Positions 1 through 9,231 are shown, numbered from the stretch's first letter. The stretch is 64,000 nt of DNA from Paracraurococcus sp042666655 (GCF_042666655.1 NZ_JBHTDE010000009.1:1-64000), one strand, 5' to 3'. Notes: a model not told the origin generated them from the letters alone. Numbers and translations are program-made.

Positions 1-665
1 GCGGCATCCGCACCTCGGCCCGGCGGGTCCGGCGCCTGATGGGCCAGCACGGCCTGCTCGCGCCACACCGCGTCGGCCGTCCCGAGCAGCGCGCCCATGA
101 CGGCACCATCACCACCACGGCGGTGGACGCGATGTGGGGCACCGACATGACCGAGACTGTGACCGTTAAAGACGGCCGGGCCCGGGTATTCGTTGCCGTC
201 GACCACTGCTCGGGCGAGTGCGTCGGCAACCATGCCGCCCGCTCTGGCAACCGCTTCGAGGCACTCGAGCCGGTCCGCCAGGGCGTGCTGCGCCACTTCG
301 GCCGCATCGAAAAGAATGCGGCCAAGGGTCTCTCCCTCCGTCACGACCACGGCTCCAACTACCTGTCTGGCGACTTCCAGGACGAGATCGCCTTTTTCGG
401 CATCGAGAGCTCGCCCTCCTTCGTCCGCCAGCCCGAAGGCAACGGCGTCGCCGAGCGCTTTATCCGTACCCTGAAAGAGAACTTCCTTTGGGTGCACACC
501 TTCGACACCATCGAGGAGCTGCGCCGCGGGCTGCAGGATTTCGTGGCTCACTACAACGCCACCTGGCTCGTCGCCCGGCACGGCTACCGCACCCCGAACC
601 AGATCCGCGCCGAGCAACGCGGCCTTGCTCGATGCCAACTGGCCAACCTACCCTTGGCCGCCTGA
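1..665 (+). CDS. IS3-family transposase OrfB, 5'-partial
   Basis: This is the DDE integrase-core transposase that cuts and joins the ends of an IS3-type element. The frame is open from base 3 and reads the typical pre-catalytic stretch RRVRRLM...HGLLAPHR. The three catalytic acids are visible: Asp in WGTDMTE, Asp in RHDHGSN and Glu in GVAERFIRTLKEN. The C-terminal HYN and RTPNQIRAE segments also match the family. The N-terminal part and the overlapping OrfA lie left of the window. The ATG at 39 is internal to the domain and is unlikely to be the true start. Family assignment is firm; the subgroup is not resolved. Confidence 0.9.
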   Translation, partial: GIRTSARRVRRLMGQHGLLAPHRVGRPEQRAHDGTITTTAVDAMWGTDMTETVTVKDGRARVFVAVDHCSGECVGNHAARSGNRFEALEPVRQGVLRHFGRIEKNAAKGLSLRHDHGSNYLSGDFQDEIAFFGIESSPSFVRQPEGNGVAERFIRTLKENFLWVHTFDTIEELRRGLQDFVAHYNATWLVARHGYRTPNQIRAEQRGLARCQLANLPLAA

Positions 666-704
666 ACAGCGCAGCCAGCTGTCTCAACAACCGGCCGCAC
701 TACA
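1..704 (+). mobile_element. Right end of an IS3-family insertion sequence
   Basis: The window opens inside an IS3-like element whose left part lies outside. Its OrfB transposase stops at 663-665, and host coding sequence resumes at about 705, where codons for a Lys-Thr-Thr Walker A remnant begin. IS3 elements usually end in CA, which fits a boundary at 703-704. I cannot see the other end, so the terminal inverted repeats and the target duplication are not verified. Confidence 0.7.
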
Positions 705-3085
705 GCAAGACGACGGTGGCCATCGCCATCGCCGATGAAGCAACGCCAGCCCATGGCGCTGGTACCTTCTTCATCGATCTCGCTGCAGCATCGAATTCGA
801 TCACGCTGTCGAGCGTGGTAGCCGGGACGCTGGGGCTTGCTGTGAACTCGGACGATCCGATTGCGGAGCTGGTGGAATTCCTGGCAGATCGGCAGGCGCT
901 GATTGTTCTGGATAGTTGCGAACACGTGCTGGAAGCGGCCGGTGACCTTGCGCATGCCCTTCTAGAGGGCACCACCAGCTTGCGAGTTCTAGCCACAAGT
1001 CGCGAATTGCTCCGCGTGGAGGGCGAAACCGTTCATCAGCTCGAGCCACTCGCAGTGCCACCAGACATCCCCTCGTTGACCGTACGGCAGGCCCTCGCTT
1101 TCCCCGCCATCGAACTTTTCGTGGAGCGGGCGAGTTCGCAATCTCACGCATTCGAGGTCACTGACGAAACAATATCTGTTGTCTCAAGCATCTGCCGTAA
1201 ACTGGATGGGATGGCGCTTGCGATCGAACTTGCCGCCGGCCACGTCCGAAGCATGGGTCTGCGCGAGCTGGCATCGCAACTCGACGACCGTTTCCAGCTC
1301 CTGATGCAGGAGCGTAACACTGCCCTGCCGCGGCACCGGACGTTGGCGGCAGCGCTGGACTGGAGCTACAATTTCCTCGACTCGACCGAAAAAACGGTCC
1401 TGTGTCGGCTCTCAATTTTCGTGGGCGGCTTCACGCTTGAGGCTGCGCAAACGATAGCGATCGATGAAGCGGACGACCAGGCTGACGTCATTCGTGCAAT
1501 TGCCGACTTGGTTGCTAAGTCCTTGGTTTCCGTGAACGCCAAAGGCCATCGGCCGCTCTATCGGCTGCTCGACACGACGCGCGCATATGCATCCGAAAAG
1601 CTGGTGGAGAGCGGCGAATACGCCTCGACAGCACGACGCCACGCTGCGCATTGCTGCGCCGTTCTGTCTCGCGCTGGTACCGAAGCCGAGATCATGGGCA
1701 GAGAGGATTGGCTCCATGCTTACGGATATCAGATCGACAATCACCGCAAGGCGCTGGACTGGTGCTTTTCGACCACGGGCGACGCCATGCTGGGCGTTGC
1801 CCTGACCGAGGCCTCGCTCCCCCTTTGGATGCATCTATCACTGATGAACGAGTGCCGGTCCCGCGTTGCCCAATCACTCTCGGTCCTCACGTCCCGGGAG
1901 AAGCGGGATCTGCGCCTCGAGCTCCGCTTCCAACATGCCCTCGGCGCGGTGCTGCTCAACATCGAGGCGTCCGGCTCTGTGCTGGAGACCGCATTGAACG
2001 AGGCGCTGGCAATCGCTGAGCAGCTCGATGACACCGACTACAGAATGCGCGTGCTTTGGTGCCTGTGGTGTCATGCACATAACCGCGGCACCTTTCGCGA
2101 AGCCCTGGCGCTTGCAGACCGATTTTGCGATGTCGCAGCCGATTCTACAGACCCCGTTGACCCGCTGACCGGCGAGCGCATGCGCGGCTTCACGGTCCAC
2201 TTCCTCGGCGACCAGCGAGTGGCACGCCATAAGATCGAGTACATGCTGGACCGCTACGTGGTGCCGGTGCACCGCGCGCACATCATCCGCTTCCAGTTCG
2301 ATCAAAAGATTACGGCCCGCAACTTCCTGGTCTCGATCCTCTGGCTACAAGGGTTCGTCGCCCAGGCCCTTACGATGAATACGACGAATGTCGAGGAGGC
2401 GCAGGCGCTCGACCACACGCTGACCCTATGCAACTCCCTGACGAAGGGAGCCTGTCTGCTGACGCTCATGGCGAACGACCTGCCTGGCGCGCAGCACTAC
2501 GTGGATCTCCTGCTCAAACGGTCGGCAAGGGATGGCCTGCCGATCTGGCATGCCTGGGGAAAGTGTTTCCAGGGCATTCTCATGATCAAGCAAGGCGACG
2601 TCACGACGGGACTGGATCTGCTTCGGGCTACCCTGGCCGTGTTGCCAGAGAATCGCTTCTCGTTACGCCAAACCTGGGTCTACGCGGAGTATGCCGCCGG
2701 GCTGGGGCTTGCCGGCCAGGTTGAGGAAGGGCTGAGGGTTATCGACAAGTCGCTCCGCATGTGCGAGCGCGACGAAGAACTCTGGTGCATCGCCGAGGTC
2801 CTGCGCATCAAGGGTGAACTCCTCCTGGTATTGGGCGACGAGGCAGCACATCTCGAGGCGGAGACATGCTTTCGGCGGTCGCTCGACTGGGCCCGCCGGC
2901 AAGAAGCCCATTCCTGGGAGCTGCGCACCGCGTTGAGCTTGGCGCTGCGCCAGCAGAGACACGGGCGGCGACGCGAGGCGCTCGATCTCCTGGCGCCCAT
3001 CTACGGGCGTTTCATCGAAGGATTCGAGACGGCCGATCTGCGGCGGGCCAAGGCGCTCATAAGGGTGCTGTCCGCAAACGGGTGA
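705..3085 (+). pseudogene. NB-ARC/TPR transcriptional regulator (COG3903 type), 5' end removed by IS3
   Basis: The intact family has an N-terminal winged-helix DNA-binding domain, an NB-ARC ATPase and C-terminal TPR-like repeats. Here only the part from the Walker A lysine onward remains: SKTTVAIAIAD, then Walker B-like LIVLDSCEHV, sensor-like VLATSRELL, the RxLEPLAVP block, ELAAGHVRSMG, and a long alpha-helical tail up to 3085. The DNA-binding domain and the glycines of the P-loop are gone, replaced by IS3 sequence, so the product cannot act as the original regulator. The frame is open back to 218 inside the transposase gene, but that part is a shadow frame. Base composition is lower in GC than the core genes to the right. 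It may once have controlled the neighbouring hydrolase operons, which is an inference from proximity. Confidence 0.8.
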
Positions 3086-3090
3086 TGGAC

Positions 3091-3798
3091 CTATGCCGGC
3101 TCCGCATGCGCGGTTGCTCCGAGCTTTAACCGATCCGCCATGTTCACCAGATCGGCAAAGGAGCGCGCGTTCATCTTGCGCATGACCCGCCCCCGGTGCG
3201 CCTTTACAGTGATCTCGCTGATCCCGAGTTCTCCCCCCGCCTGCTTGTTCAGGAGCCCCGATACGACGAGCCGCATGACGTCGCGTTCGCGCCTGCTCAG
3301 GGACTCATAGCTCTGGCGGAGGCGGCCGAGTGCCGTCCTCTCCCGCAGGCCAGCTTCGCTGCGCACTAGGCCATTGCGGACAGCATCCACCAGGAGGTCG
3401 GGCCGCACCGGCTTGGGCAGGACGTCGACGACTCCGGCCTTCATCAGGCGCACCGTCATCAGGATATCCGCAACTCCCGTCACGCAAACGACTGGCGTAT
3501 CCTTTCGCTCCGCGGTGAGCCGTTCATGGAAACGCAGATCACCATACCAGGGCACCGAGACGTCGAGCACGAGGCAACTCGGCACGGTGTCCTCAGGCTC
3601 CGACAGGAAAGCCCTGGCCGAGGGCAACTCTCTCGACCGCCAACCCATGGCGCGAGAGATCTCGGTAAGCGCCTCCCGTGTATTCGCGTCCTCAACGGCG
3701 ATGAATACGATGGGTGCGGACGGCCCGAGTGAGGGCATACCAACCGAAAAGGAGGGCGAGGTGTTGGCATTCATCACGACCTTCGATGCTTGTTGCAT
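3091..3798 (-). CDS. FixJ-family response regulator (REC + LuxR HTH)
   Basis: This is a two-component response regulator of 235 residues. The receiver domain (about residues 28-145) carries the phospho-acceptor Asp79 in CLVLDVSVP, the conserved Thr107 in VTG and Lys129 in LPKPVRP. A LuxR-type helix-turn-helix (about 165-225) contains LSRREREV-like and ISEITVKAHRGRVMRKM motifs. I chose the ATG at 3798 because an AGGAG box lies 7-8 bases upstream; the frame stays open to 3945 but the extra stretch has no ribosome site. No histidine kinase gene is visible in the window, so its partner is unknown. It ends 6 bases from the convergent truncated regulator. Proximity to the hydrolase operons suggests, but does not show, a regulatory link. 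Confidence 0.85.
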   Translation of the reverse strand: MQQASKVVMNANTSPSFSVGMPSLGPSAPIVFIAVEDANTREALTEISRAMGWRSRELPSARAFLSEPEDTVPSCLVLDVSVPWYGDLRFHERLTAERKDTPVVCVTGVADILMTVRLMKAGVVDVLPKPVRPDLLVDAVRNGLVRSEAGLRERTALGRLRQSYESLSRRERDVMRLVVSGLLNKQAGGELGISEITVKAHRGRVMRKMNARSFADLVNMADRLKLGATAHAEPA

Positions 3799-4120
3799 GA
3801 CCCGAGCTCCTGCTGGCTTCCCTGCATCAGCTACAGAGCGCCTCTCCTCCCAGAAATGGCGGTCCGGAAGAATTATCCTTGGATGCAGCGTCGTCGCTTG
3901 ACGGCTTGGGACATGTTGCCCGTTCCTGAATCCACCGCGAATCAATCGTCATGAATTGTCATGTACCTCCCGAACTACCTTTGACGGACGGTAGAACGGC
4001 GATGCAGAAGGATCCCAAAACGCATGACAGGCGCCGGGCTTCTGCCCCGGCACCTGCCGTTCATCACAGACCTCAAATATGCGGGACCGGGGAACCGCCG
4101 ATCCTTACCCTGCTGCCCGC
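3799..4120. other. Intergenic gap between response regulator and isochorismatase-like gene
   Basis: No convincing gene is seen here. The gap should hold the promoter of the response regulator (read leftward) and the 3' end of the minus-strand hydrolase operon. A direct repeat of GTCATG (3949-3954 and 3960-3965) lies in a locally AT-richer patch around 3940-3975, but I cannot assign it to a binding protein. Confidence 0.4.
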
Positions 4121-4747
4121 TTAGCCGCCGGGGAGCGCTGCGATTAGCTCCCTGGTCCTCAAAATTTGATGAGCATAAGTCGGGCCGTTCAGCTCATGCG
4201 CGGCATGCATCATCTCCATTGTGAAGGCCGCCGTCGCATCGCGGATAAGGGTCACGTGAAAGCCGAGCTCCATCGCGTATCGGGAGGTGGATTCGATGCA
4301 GGTATTGGCGAGCAGGCCCACCACAATGACATGCGTGATGCCGTGCTGTCGAAGCTGCTGGTCGAGGTCCGTGTTCGCGAAGCCACTCTGAGCCCAGTGC
4401 TCCTTGACCACGATGTCGCCCTCGCGCGGAGCGAAGTCGGGATGCCACTCGCCCCCCCATTCCCCGCGGGCGAAGGAGTGCCGCTTCATGATGGCGCGCT
4501 GCGTTGGATTGGGATGGCACCAGCATTCGTAGTCGCCGGGCTCCCAACGCCGGTGGGGGACGATGAATACCTTCAGCCCGGCTCGCCGCACGGCCTCGTT
4601 GATGCGCCTCAGATTGTCGAGGAGGCCGACCTCTTCGGCGACGGCCTTCACGCGCGGCCAGATCTTCCCGCCCTCAGACAGGAAGTCGTTGTACGGGTCG
4701 ACGAAGAGCAGCGCCGTCGAGCGCTTGTCGTAGAGAGTCTGCGACAT
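4121..4747 (-). CDS. Isochorismatase-family cysteine hydrolase
   Basis: A 208-residue member of the cysteine hydrolase superfamily that includes isochorismatases, nicotinamidases and N-carbamoyl hydrolases. The catalytic triad is recognisable: Asp in FVDPYNDF near the N-terminus, Lys in VVKEHW, and Cys in LLANTCIESTSR, followed by the usual RDATAAF segment. The start at 4747 is supported by AGGAGG 7 bases upstream. It is the last gene of the minus-strand operon that begins at 8978; the gap to the preceding gene is 19 bases. The actual amide substrate cannot be read from the sequence. Stand-alone enzymes of this type often process small carbamoyl or nicotinamide-like amides. Confidence 0.88.
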   Translation of the reverse strand: MSQTLYDKRSTALLFVDPYNDFLSEGGKIWPRVKAVAEEVGLLDNLRRINEAVRRAGLKVFIVPHRRWEPGDYECWCHPNPTQRAIMKRHSFARGEWGGEWHPDFAPREGDIVVKEHWAQSGFANTDLDQQLRQHGITHVIVVGLLANTCIESTSRYAMELGFHVTLIRDATAAFTMEMMHAAHELNGPTYAHQILRTRELIAALPGG

Positions 4748-4766
4748 GGAAGCCTCCTGCATCCGG

Positions 4767-6179
4767 TCAGCTGGCGATGGCTACGCGTTCGATGCTTGCT
4801 GCAAAGAGTGGCGTCTCGCCCCGGTTATGGGCGATGGACATGGGCTGCCGCTGAGCCCTGAAAACGTCGAAGGGGATACCTTGCCGGTCGAGGAAGGTCT
4901 TGAACTCCGGCGTGGCCGTCGAGCGAACGCGGTTGGTGAACTCGCAAATCCCACTCTCCAGCGGCTTCACGCTCATTTCCCAATGGACATGGATGGTAGT
5001 CCGTCCACTGGGCGTGAAGACATCGGAGACAGACTCAAGGATCAGGTGATCCTTCCGGCCGAAAGTCTCGACATAGTGCTGGACCATCAGGCTGCCTCCG
5101 ATGATCTCGACATTGATGGACATCCGCCTGCCGTCCGGCGCGGTGGTGAAGCCGGCGGCAAGATGAGCCGGGGAGCAGCCTTGATATTCCTGCTCACTGA
5201 GCGAGAAGCACCAGGCGGGGATGTCGATCTTCTCCAGCGGAGCGTGGATCATCGCCGTGAAGCTGGAATCGACGATCTCGTCCTCTTTCATGTCATTCTC
5301 CATTGTTGGATTTCGGTTTCCGGTGAGCTGGAGGAAGCGGCCGACCAGCGCGGCGATCCGATCGGCCTCCGTGTCGAGGGCGAAATGCCCGGCATCCAGG
5401 ATGTGGATCTCCGCCCCGGGCACATCGCGCCGGTAGGCCTCGGGCTCGGAAAGATCGAAGGACGGATCGTGCCTCCCCCACAGAACGAGGAGGCGTGGCC
5501 GCGTCCGGCGGAGCCAGTCCTGCCAGGCGGGATAGGCGGCGACGTTGCTCCCGTAGTCGTGGAAGAGCTTGGTCTGGATATCGGACTGGCCGGGACGGCC
5601 GAGGAAGGCGAGTTCATCGGTCCAGAGATCCGGATCATAGTGCTCCACGGCGGGATCGTCGCCGACATGGCGCCGCCGCGTCGCCTCGGGCGAGAGTAGG
5701 TTGACCCGCAGCGCCGCCTCGTTCGCGGCCCGGTCGGCCCAGAAGGCGCGGCGCGTCACCCAGGCCGGTCCGAGGCCCGTCTCATGCGCCACGGCGTTCT
5801 GGATGATCAGTGCCTCCAGCCGCTCCGGATGCGCCAGGGCCATCCGAAAGCCGACCGGCCCGCCGTAGTCCTGCAGGAAGAGGCTGTAGCGCGAGAGGCC
5901 GAGGTGCTCGGTGAAGCGGATCATGACCTCCGCGAGGCGGTCGAAGGTGTAGGGGAAGACGGCCGGCTCCGGCGCCGCACTGTGGCCAAAGCCCGGATAG
6001 TCCGGCGCCACCAGGCGGTAGCGGCCGGAGAGCCGCTCGAGCAGGGGCTGGTACATGCGCGACGAGGAAGGCAGCCCGTGCAGCAGCAGGAGCGCCGGCG
6101 CATGCGGATCGCCGGCCTCCCGCCAGAAGATCGGCAGGCCGTCGACCTCGGCCGTGCGGTAGGTGATCGCGCGGCGCAT
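4767..6179 (-). CDS. Alpha/beta hydrolase fused to an uncharacterised C-terminal domain
   Basis: The first ~285 residues are an alpha/beta hydrolase of the haloalkane dehalogenase/epoxide hydrolase branch: HGLPSSS oxyanion loop (34-40), nucleophile Asp104 in LQDYGGP, a second acid near WGRHDPSFD (238) and His265 in DAGHFALD. Residues ~297-470 form a separate domain rich in beta strands that I do not recognise with certainty; a START/SRPBCC-like fold is one possibility. The join is in frame with no stop. An internal ATG at 5291 has a GGAG box at suitable spacing, so the C-terminal domain could also be translated alone. It follows the 6184-7197 hydrolase by 4 bases. It may represent two ancestral genes merged by loss of a stop codon. 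Confidence 0.8.
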   Translation of the reverse strand: MRRAITYRTAEVDGLPIFWREAGDPHAPALLLLHGLPSSSRMYQPLLERLSGRYRLVAPDYPGFGHSAAPEPAVFPYTFDRLAEVMIRFTEHLGLSRYSLFLQDYGGPVGFRMALAHPERLEALIIQNAVAHETGLGPAWVTRRAFWADRAANEAALRVNLLSPEATRRRHVGDDPAVEHYDPDLWTDELAFLGRPGQSDIQTKLFHDYGSNVAAYPAWQDWLRRTRPRLLVLWGRHDPSFDLSEPEAYRRDVPGAEIHILDAGHFALDTEADRIAALVGRFLQLTGNRNPTMENDMKEDEIVDSSFTAMIHAPLEKIDIPAWCFSLSEQEYQGCSPAHLAAGFTTAPDGRRMSINVEIIGGSLMVQHYVETFGRKDHLILESVSDVFTPSGRTTIHVHWEMSVKPLESGICEFTNRVRSTATPEFKTFLDRQGIPFDVFRAQRQPMSIAHNRGETPLFAASIERVAIAS

Positions 6180-6183
6180 CGCT

Positions 6184-7197
6184 TCACATCCTGCTGGCGT
6201 CTACCACGGCCCGGGCAAAAGCTTCCGGCGCCTCCTGCGGCAGGTTGTGTCCGATGCCGGGGCGGATGGTCCGGTGCTCGTACTTTCCGGAGAACTTGCC
6301 GGCATAGGCCTGCGGGTCCGGATGCGGCGCCCCGTTCGCATCGCCCTCCAGCGTGATGGTGGGCACGTAGATCGCCGGCCCCGTGGCGAGCACCCGTTCC
6401 ACTGCGTCGTACTGCGCCTCGCCTTCAGCAAGGCTCAGCCGCCAGCAATAGTTGTGGATCACGATGTCCACATGGTCGGGATTGTCGAAGGCGGCGGCAC
6501 TGCGCGCGAAGGTCGCCTCGTCGAAGCGCCATCGCGGCGAGGCGGTCTGCCAGATCAGCTGGGCGAAGGCCGCGGTATTGGCGGCATAGCCGAGCCGCCC
6601 GCGTTCCGTGGCGAAATAGTATTGGTACCACCAGGCGAGCTCGGCCTGCGGCGGGAGCGGCTGGCGGTTGGCCGCCTGGCTGCCGATCAGGTAGCCGCTG
6701 ACCGAGACCATCGCCTTGCAACGCTCCGGATGGAGCACTGCCATGATATTGGCCGTTCGCGCACCCCAGTCGTAGCCCGCGACTACGGCAGCCGGAATCC
6801 GTAAGGCGTCCATAAGCGCGACGGCATCAGCCGCGAGGGCAGCCTGCTGGCCGTTGCGGGGCGTCGTGGACGACAGGAAGCGCGTGGTCCCGTAGCCCCT
6901 GAGATGCGGCACGATCACCCGGAAGCCGGCGGCAGCCAGGATCGGTGCGGCCTCGGCATAGCTGTTGATGTCGTAGGGCCAGCCATGCAGCAGGATGACC
7001 GCGGGCCCCTGCGGCGGCCCGAGCTCCGCATAGCCGATGCTGAGCGGACCCGCCTCAACCTGACGGATGGGCCCGAGCGGACGGGATTGCGCGGCGACAG
7101 AAGCCGGAAGTCCGATTTCGGCGGCGAACACGGCGGCCGCCCCGACCAGATGCCGGCGGTCGAGCTGAAGCGCTGAGGGTGGGGCCAGGCTGTTCAT
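6184..7197 (-). CDS. Exported alpha/beta hydrolase, epoxide hydrolase-like
   Basis: A 337-residue alpha/beta hydrolase. Residues 1-37 form an export signal with DRRHLVG followed by a hydrophobic stretch and an Ala-x-Ala-like end (VAAQS), suggesting Tat or Sec export to the periplasm. The core shows the HGWP oxyanion motif (71-74), nucleophile Asp143 in GYDWGAR and a catalytic His in GIGHNLPQ near the C-terminus. An aspartate nucleophile points to epoxide hydrolase or dehalogenase chemistry rather than an esterase. AGGAG lies about 8 bases before the ATG at 7197. It sits in the middle of the five-gene minus operon. Confidence 0.85.
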   Translation of the reverse strand: MNSLAPPSALQLDRRHLVGAAAVFAAEIGLPASVAAQSRPLGPIRQVEAGPLSIGYAELGPPQGPAVILLHGWPYDINSYAEAAPILAAAGFRVIVPHLRGYGTTRFLSSTTPRNGQQAALAADAVALMDALRIPAAVVAGYDWGARTANIMAVLHPERCKAMVSVSGYLIGSQAANRQPLPPQAELAWWYQYYFATERGRLGYAANTAAFAQLIWQTASPRWRFDEATFARSAAAFDNPDHVDIVIHNYCWRLSLAEGEAQYDAVERVLATGPAIYVPTITLEGDANGAPHPDPQAYAGKFSGKYEHRTIRPGIGHNLPQEAPEAFARAVVDASRM

Positions 7198-7230
7198 CGG
7201 GAATGCTCCTTCATCCGGAAGGTAGGCGCG

Positions 7231-7668
7231 TCAGACCGACACTTCGGTCGTGACGTCGATGTTGCCGTGCGTCGCCCGCGAGTAGGGGCAGAGCGTGTGC
7301 GCCTCGTCTGCCAGCGTCTGAGCGAGGCCGCGCTCCAGGCCCGGAAGGCTGACGTTCAGCCTGGCGCTGAGGGTATAGGCGCCGTTCACCAGGCTCAGAT
7401 CGACCTCGGCATCGATGGCCCGGTCGGGCGGAAGGGCCACCTTCCGTCGATGCGCGGCGATGCCGATGGCGCTCTCGAAGCAGGTCGACCAACCCGCGGC
7501 GAAGAGCTGCTCGGGGTTGGTACCCGGTCCATGCGCACCGGGTGGCGATATGCGGATGTCGAGCAGCCCGTCCGAGCTGCGCGAGGTCCCGCCCTCGCGT
7601 CCGCCCGTCGTGTGGACCCTGGCGGTGTAGAGCAGCTTGGCGGCGTATGGGACAGCGGATTGGCTCAT
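7231..7668 (-). CDS. Ohr-type organic hydroperoxide resistance protein
   Basis: A 145-residue OsmC/Ohr-family thiol peroxidase that reduces organic hydroperoxides. Both redox cysteines are present, in STCFESAI and LCPYSRATHGN, and the N-terminal LYTARVHTTGGREG matches Ohr rather than OsmC. I chose the ATG at 7668 because a GGAG box lies 6 bases upstream; longer open-frame starts overlap the preceding hydrolase gene. Its place between two epoxide-hydrolase-like enzymes suggests the operon deals with oxidised organic compounds. No OhrR gene is seen nearby. Confidence 0.9.
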   Translation of the reverse strand: MSQSAVPYAAKLLYTARVHTTGGREGGTSRSSDGLLDIRISPPGAHGPGTNPEQLFAAGWSTCFESAIGIAAHRRKVALPPDRAIDAEVDLSLVNGAYTLSARLNVSLPGLERGLAQTLADEAHTLCPYSRATHGNIDVTTEVSV

Positions 7669-7703
7669 CGTCATCTCCGTCTCGGAACGGGCTGGAGGTC
7701 GCG

Positions 7704-8978
7704 TCAGGCGCGCAGGCGCCGGAAGGCCGTGCGCAGCTCGGCGCAGAAGGGTTCGGGCTGCTCCCAGGCCGCGAAGTGCCCGCCATTCGGGAGCCGGTTG
7801 AAATGGATCAGATTGGGAAAGGCCCGCTCGGCCCAGCTGCGCGGCGCCGCGTAGATCTCGTCCGGGAAAACGCTGACGGCGACCGGGATGGTGACGTTTT
7901 TGGGTGCGAAGAAGGCAAGCTTGTTCTCCCAATAGAGCCGCGCGGATGACACAGCCGTCCGTGTCAACCAGTAGAGGGTGATGTTGTCGAGCACGTCGTC
8001 GCGCGAGAGCCCCTCGCGTCCGCCATCGAAGACTCGCCGGATCAGCTCGTAGCTGCGCGCGTCGTGGTCGAGGATCCAGGCGGCGAGGCCGATGGGTGAA
8101 TCCTCCAGCCCGTAGAGGGTCTGCGGTCGGTTCGACATCTCCTGCGCGTAGCCGAGGCCGTGCTTGTAGAAGAAGCTGAGCTGGTCATAGGCGTTCTGCT
8201 CCTCGGCCGAGAGGCCGGCCGGCGGTTCGGCGTCGGCGGCAAGCGCACTCGAGATCTCGCCCGGCACCGTCGCGGGCATGTTGGTGTGGATACCGACCAG
8301 CTCCGGCTGCCCGAGCAGCGCCATCTGTTCCGTGACGGCGTCGCCCCAATCGCCGCCCTGCGCGACGTAGCGCTGGTAGCCCAGTCGGTACATCAGCGTC
8401 GTCCAGGCGCGCGCGATGCGCTGCGGGTCCCAGCCCGTCGCCGTGGGCTTGGCCGAGAATCCATGCCCGGGAAGCGAAGGGATCACGACGTCGAAGGCAT
8501 CCTCAGCCTGACCGCCATGAGCGGTGGGGTCCGTGAGCGGCGCGATGACCTTCAGCTGCTCGATCACCGAGCCGGGCCAACCATGGGTGATGATCACCGG
8601 CAGCGCTCGCGGATGCCGCGAGCGAACATGGATGAAGTGGATGTCCAGCCCATCGATCTCGGTGAGGAACATCGGCAGGGTGTTCAACTTTGCTTCCACC
8701 CTCCGCCAGTCATGGTACTCGCGCCAGTGCTCGGCGAGCTTGCGCATGGTGTCCAGCTGCACGCCCTGCGTCGCATCCGGGACAAGCTCCTGGCTCGGCC
8801 AGCGCGTCTCAGAGATTCGGCGCCGAAGATCGCGCAGCGCCTCGTCCGGAAACTGGGCCTGAAACGGGCGGATGCCGTCGGTGGCCCGGGCCCTGGTGGC
8901 CATCACGGAAACGGTGCCGGCGGCCGCGCCTGCGACCAGCATGTCGCGACGGGTGAAGGACGGGGCGGGGTCTAGCAT
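7704..8978 (-). CDS. Epoxide hydrolase with N-terminal EHN domain, Tat-exported
   Basis: A 424-residue epoxide hydrolase. The N-terminus carries a Tat-like signal (FTRRDMLVAGAAAG, residues 8-21). Residues ~36-145 match the epoxide hydrolase N-terminal domain (PFQAQFPDEAL...RISETRWP...VQLDTM), and the alpha/beta hydrolase core follows with HGWPGS (132-137), nucleophile Asp210 in GGDWGDAV and His in NGGHFAAWEQPE. The reaction would be opening of an epoxide ring to a diol. The start is supported by GGAG about 8 bases upstream. It is the first gene of the minus operon, so the palindrome at 9070-9084 is its most likely operator. Confidence 0.9.
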   Translation of the reverse strand: MLDPAPSFTRRDMLVAGAAAGTVSVMATRARATDGIRPFQAQFPDEALRDLRRRISETRWPSQELVPDATQGVQLDTMRKLAEHWREYHDWRRVEAKLNTLPMFLTEIDGLDIHFIHVRSRHPRALPVIITHGWPGSVIEQLKVIAPLTDPTAHGGQAEDAFDVVIPSLPGHGFSAKPTATGWDPQRIARAWTTLMYRLGYQRYVAQGGDWGDAVTEQMALLGQPELVGIHTNMPATVPGEISSALAADAEPPAGLSAEEQNAYDQLSFFYKHGLGYAQEMSNRPQTLYGLEDSPIGLAAWILDHDARSYELIRRVFDGGREGLSRDDVLDNITLYWLTRTAVSSARLYWENKLAFFAPKNVTIPVAVSVFPDEIYAAPRSWAERAFPNLIHFNRLPNGGHFAAWEQPEPFCAELRTAFRRLRA

Positions 8979-9069
8979 GATGGTTCTCCGGAGACCATGG
9001 CCGTGGCCGGAATGGCCCGTTCGGCTCCGCCAAGCTGCGCCTCCCGCGTTCCTAGAACGATTGCACCTT

Positions 9070-9084
9070 GGTATCGCCGATACC
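9070..9084. promoter_or_regulatory. Palindromic operator copy 1
   Basis: The 15-mer GGTATCGCCGATACC is an exact palindrome around a single central base. It lies 92 bases upstream of the epoxide hydrolase start (8978). The same 15-mer recurs at 9137-9151. An odd-length palindrome repeated on both sides of a divergent promoter is typical of a dimeric repressor or activator site; the cognate regulator is not identified. Confidence 0.7.
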
Positions 9085-9130
9085 TTGGAGAACGACGCGG
9101 GCGAGCAGCCCGGATCGCGGGCACCGCTGA

Positions 9131-9157
9131 GACGAAGGTATCGCCGATACCTTCGTC
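9131..9157. promoter_or_regulatory. Palindromic operator copy 2, extended perfect palindrome
   Basis: The same 15-mer as at 9070 sits here inside a longer perfect palindrome with 13-base arms (GACGAAGGTATCG) and one central base. It lies 75 bases upstream of the gene starting at 9232 and just before a TAGGAT (-10-like) box at 9161-9166, so a protein bound here could block or aid polymerase. Centre-to-centre distance to copy 1 is 67 bases. Confidence 0.72.
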
Positions 9158-9231
9158 CGATAGGATCCCTTACCCCTCATCTGCCATCCAGCTTCGGCCG
9201 GCATGAACCGGCGCATCCGTCGGAGGCAAAG

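Noticed and set aside
218..704. Open frame joining the IS3 transposase region to the truncated regulator
   Set aside because: It reads the transposase gene out of frame and has no protein-like features before about residue 163; the true host part begins at 705.
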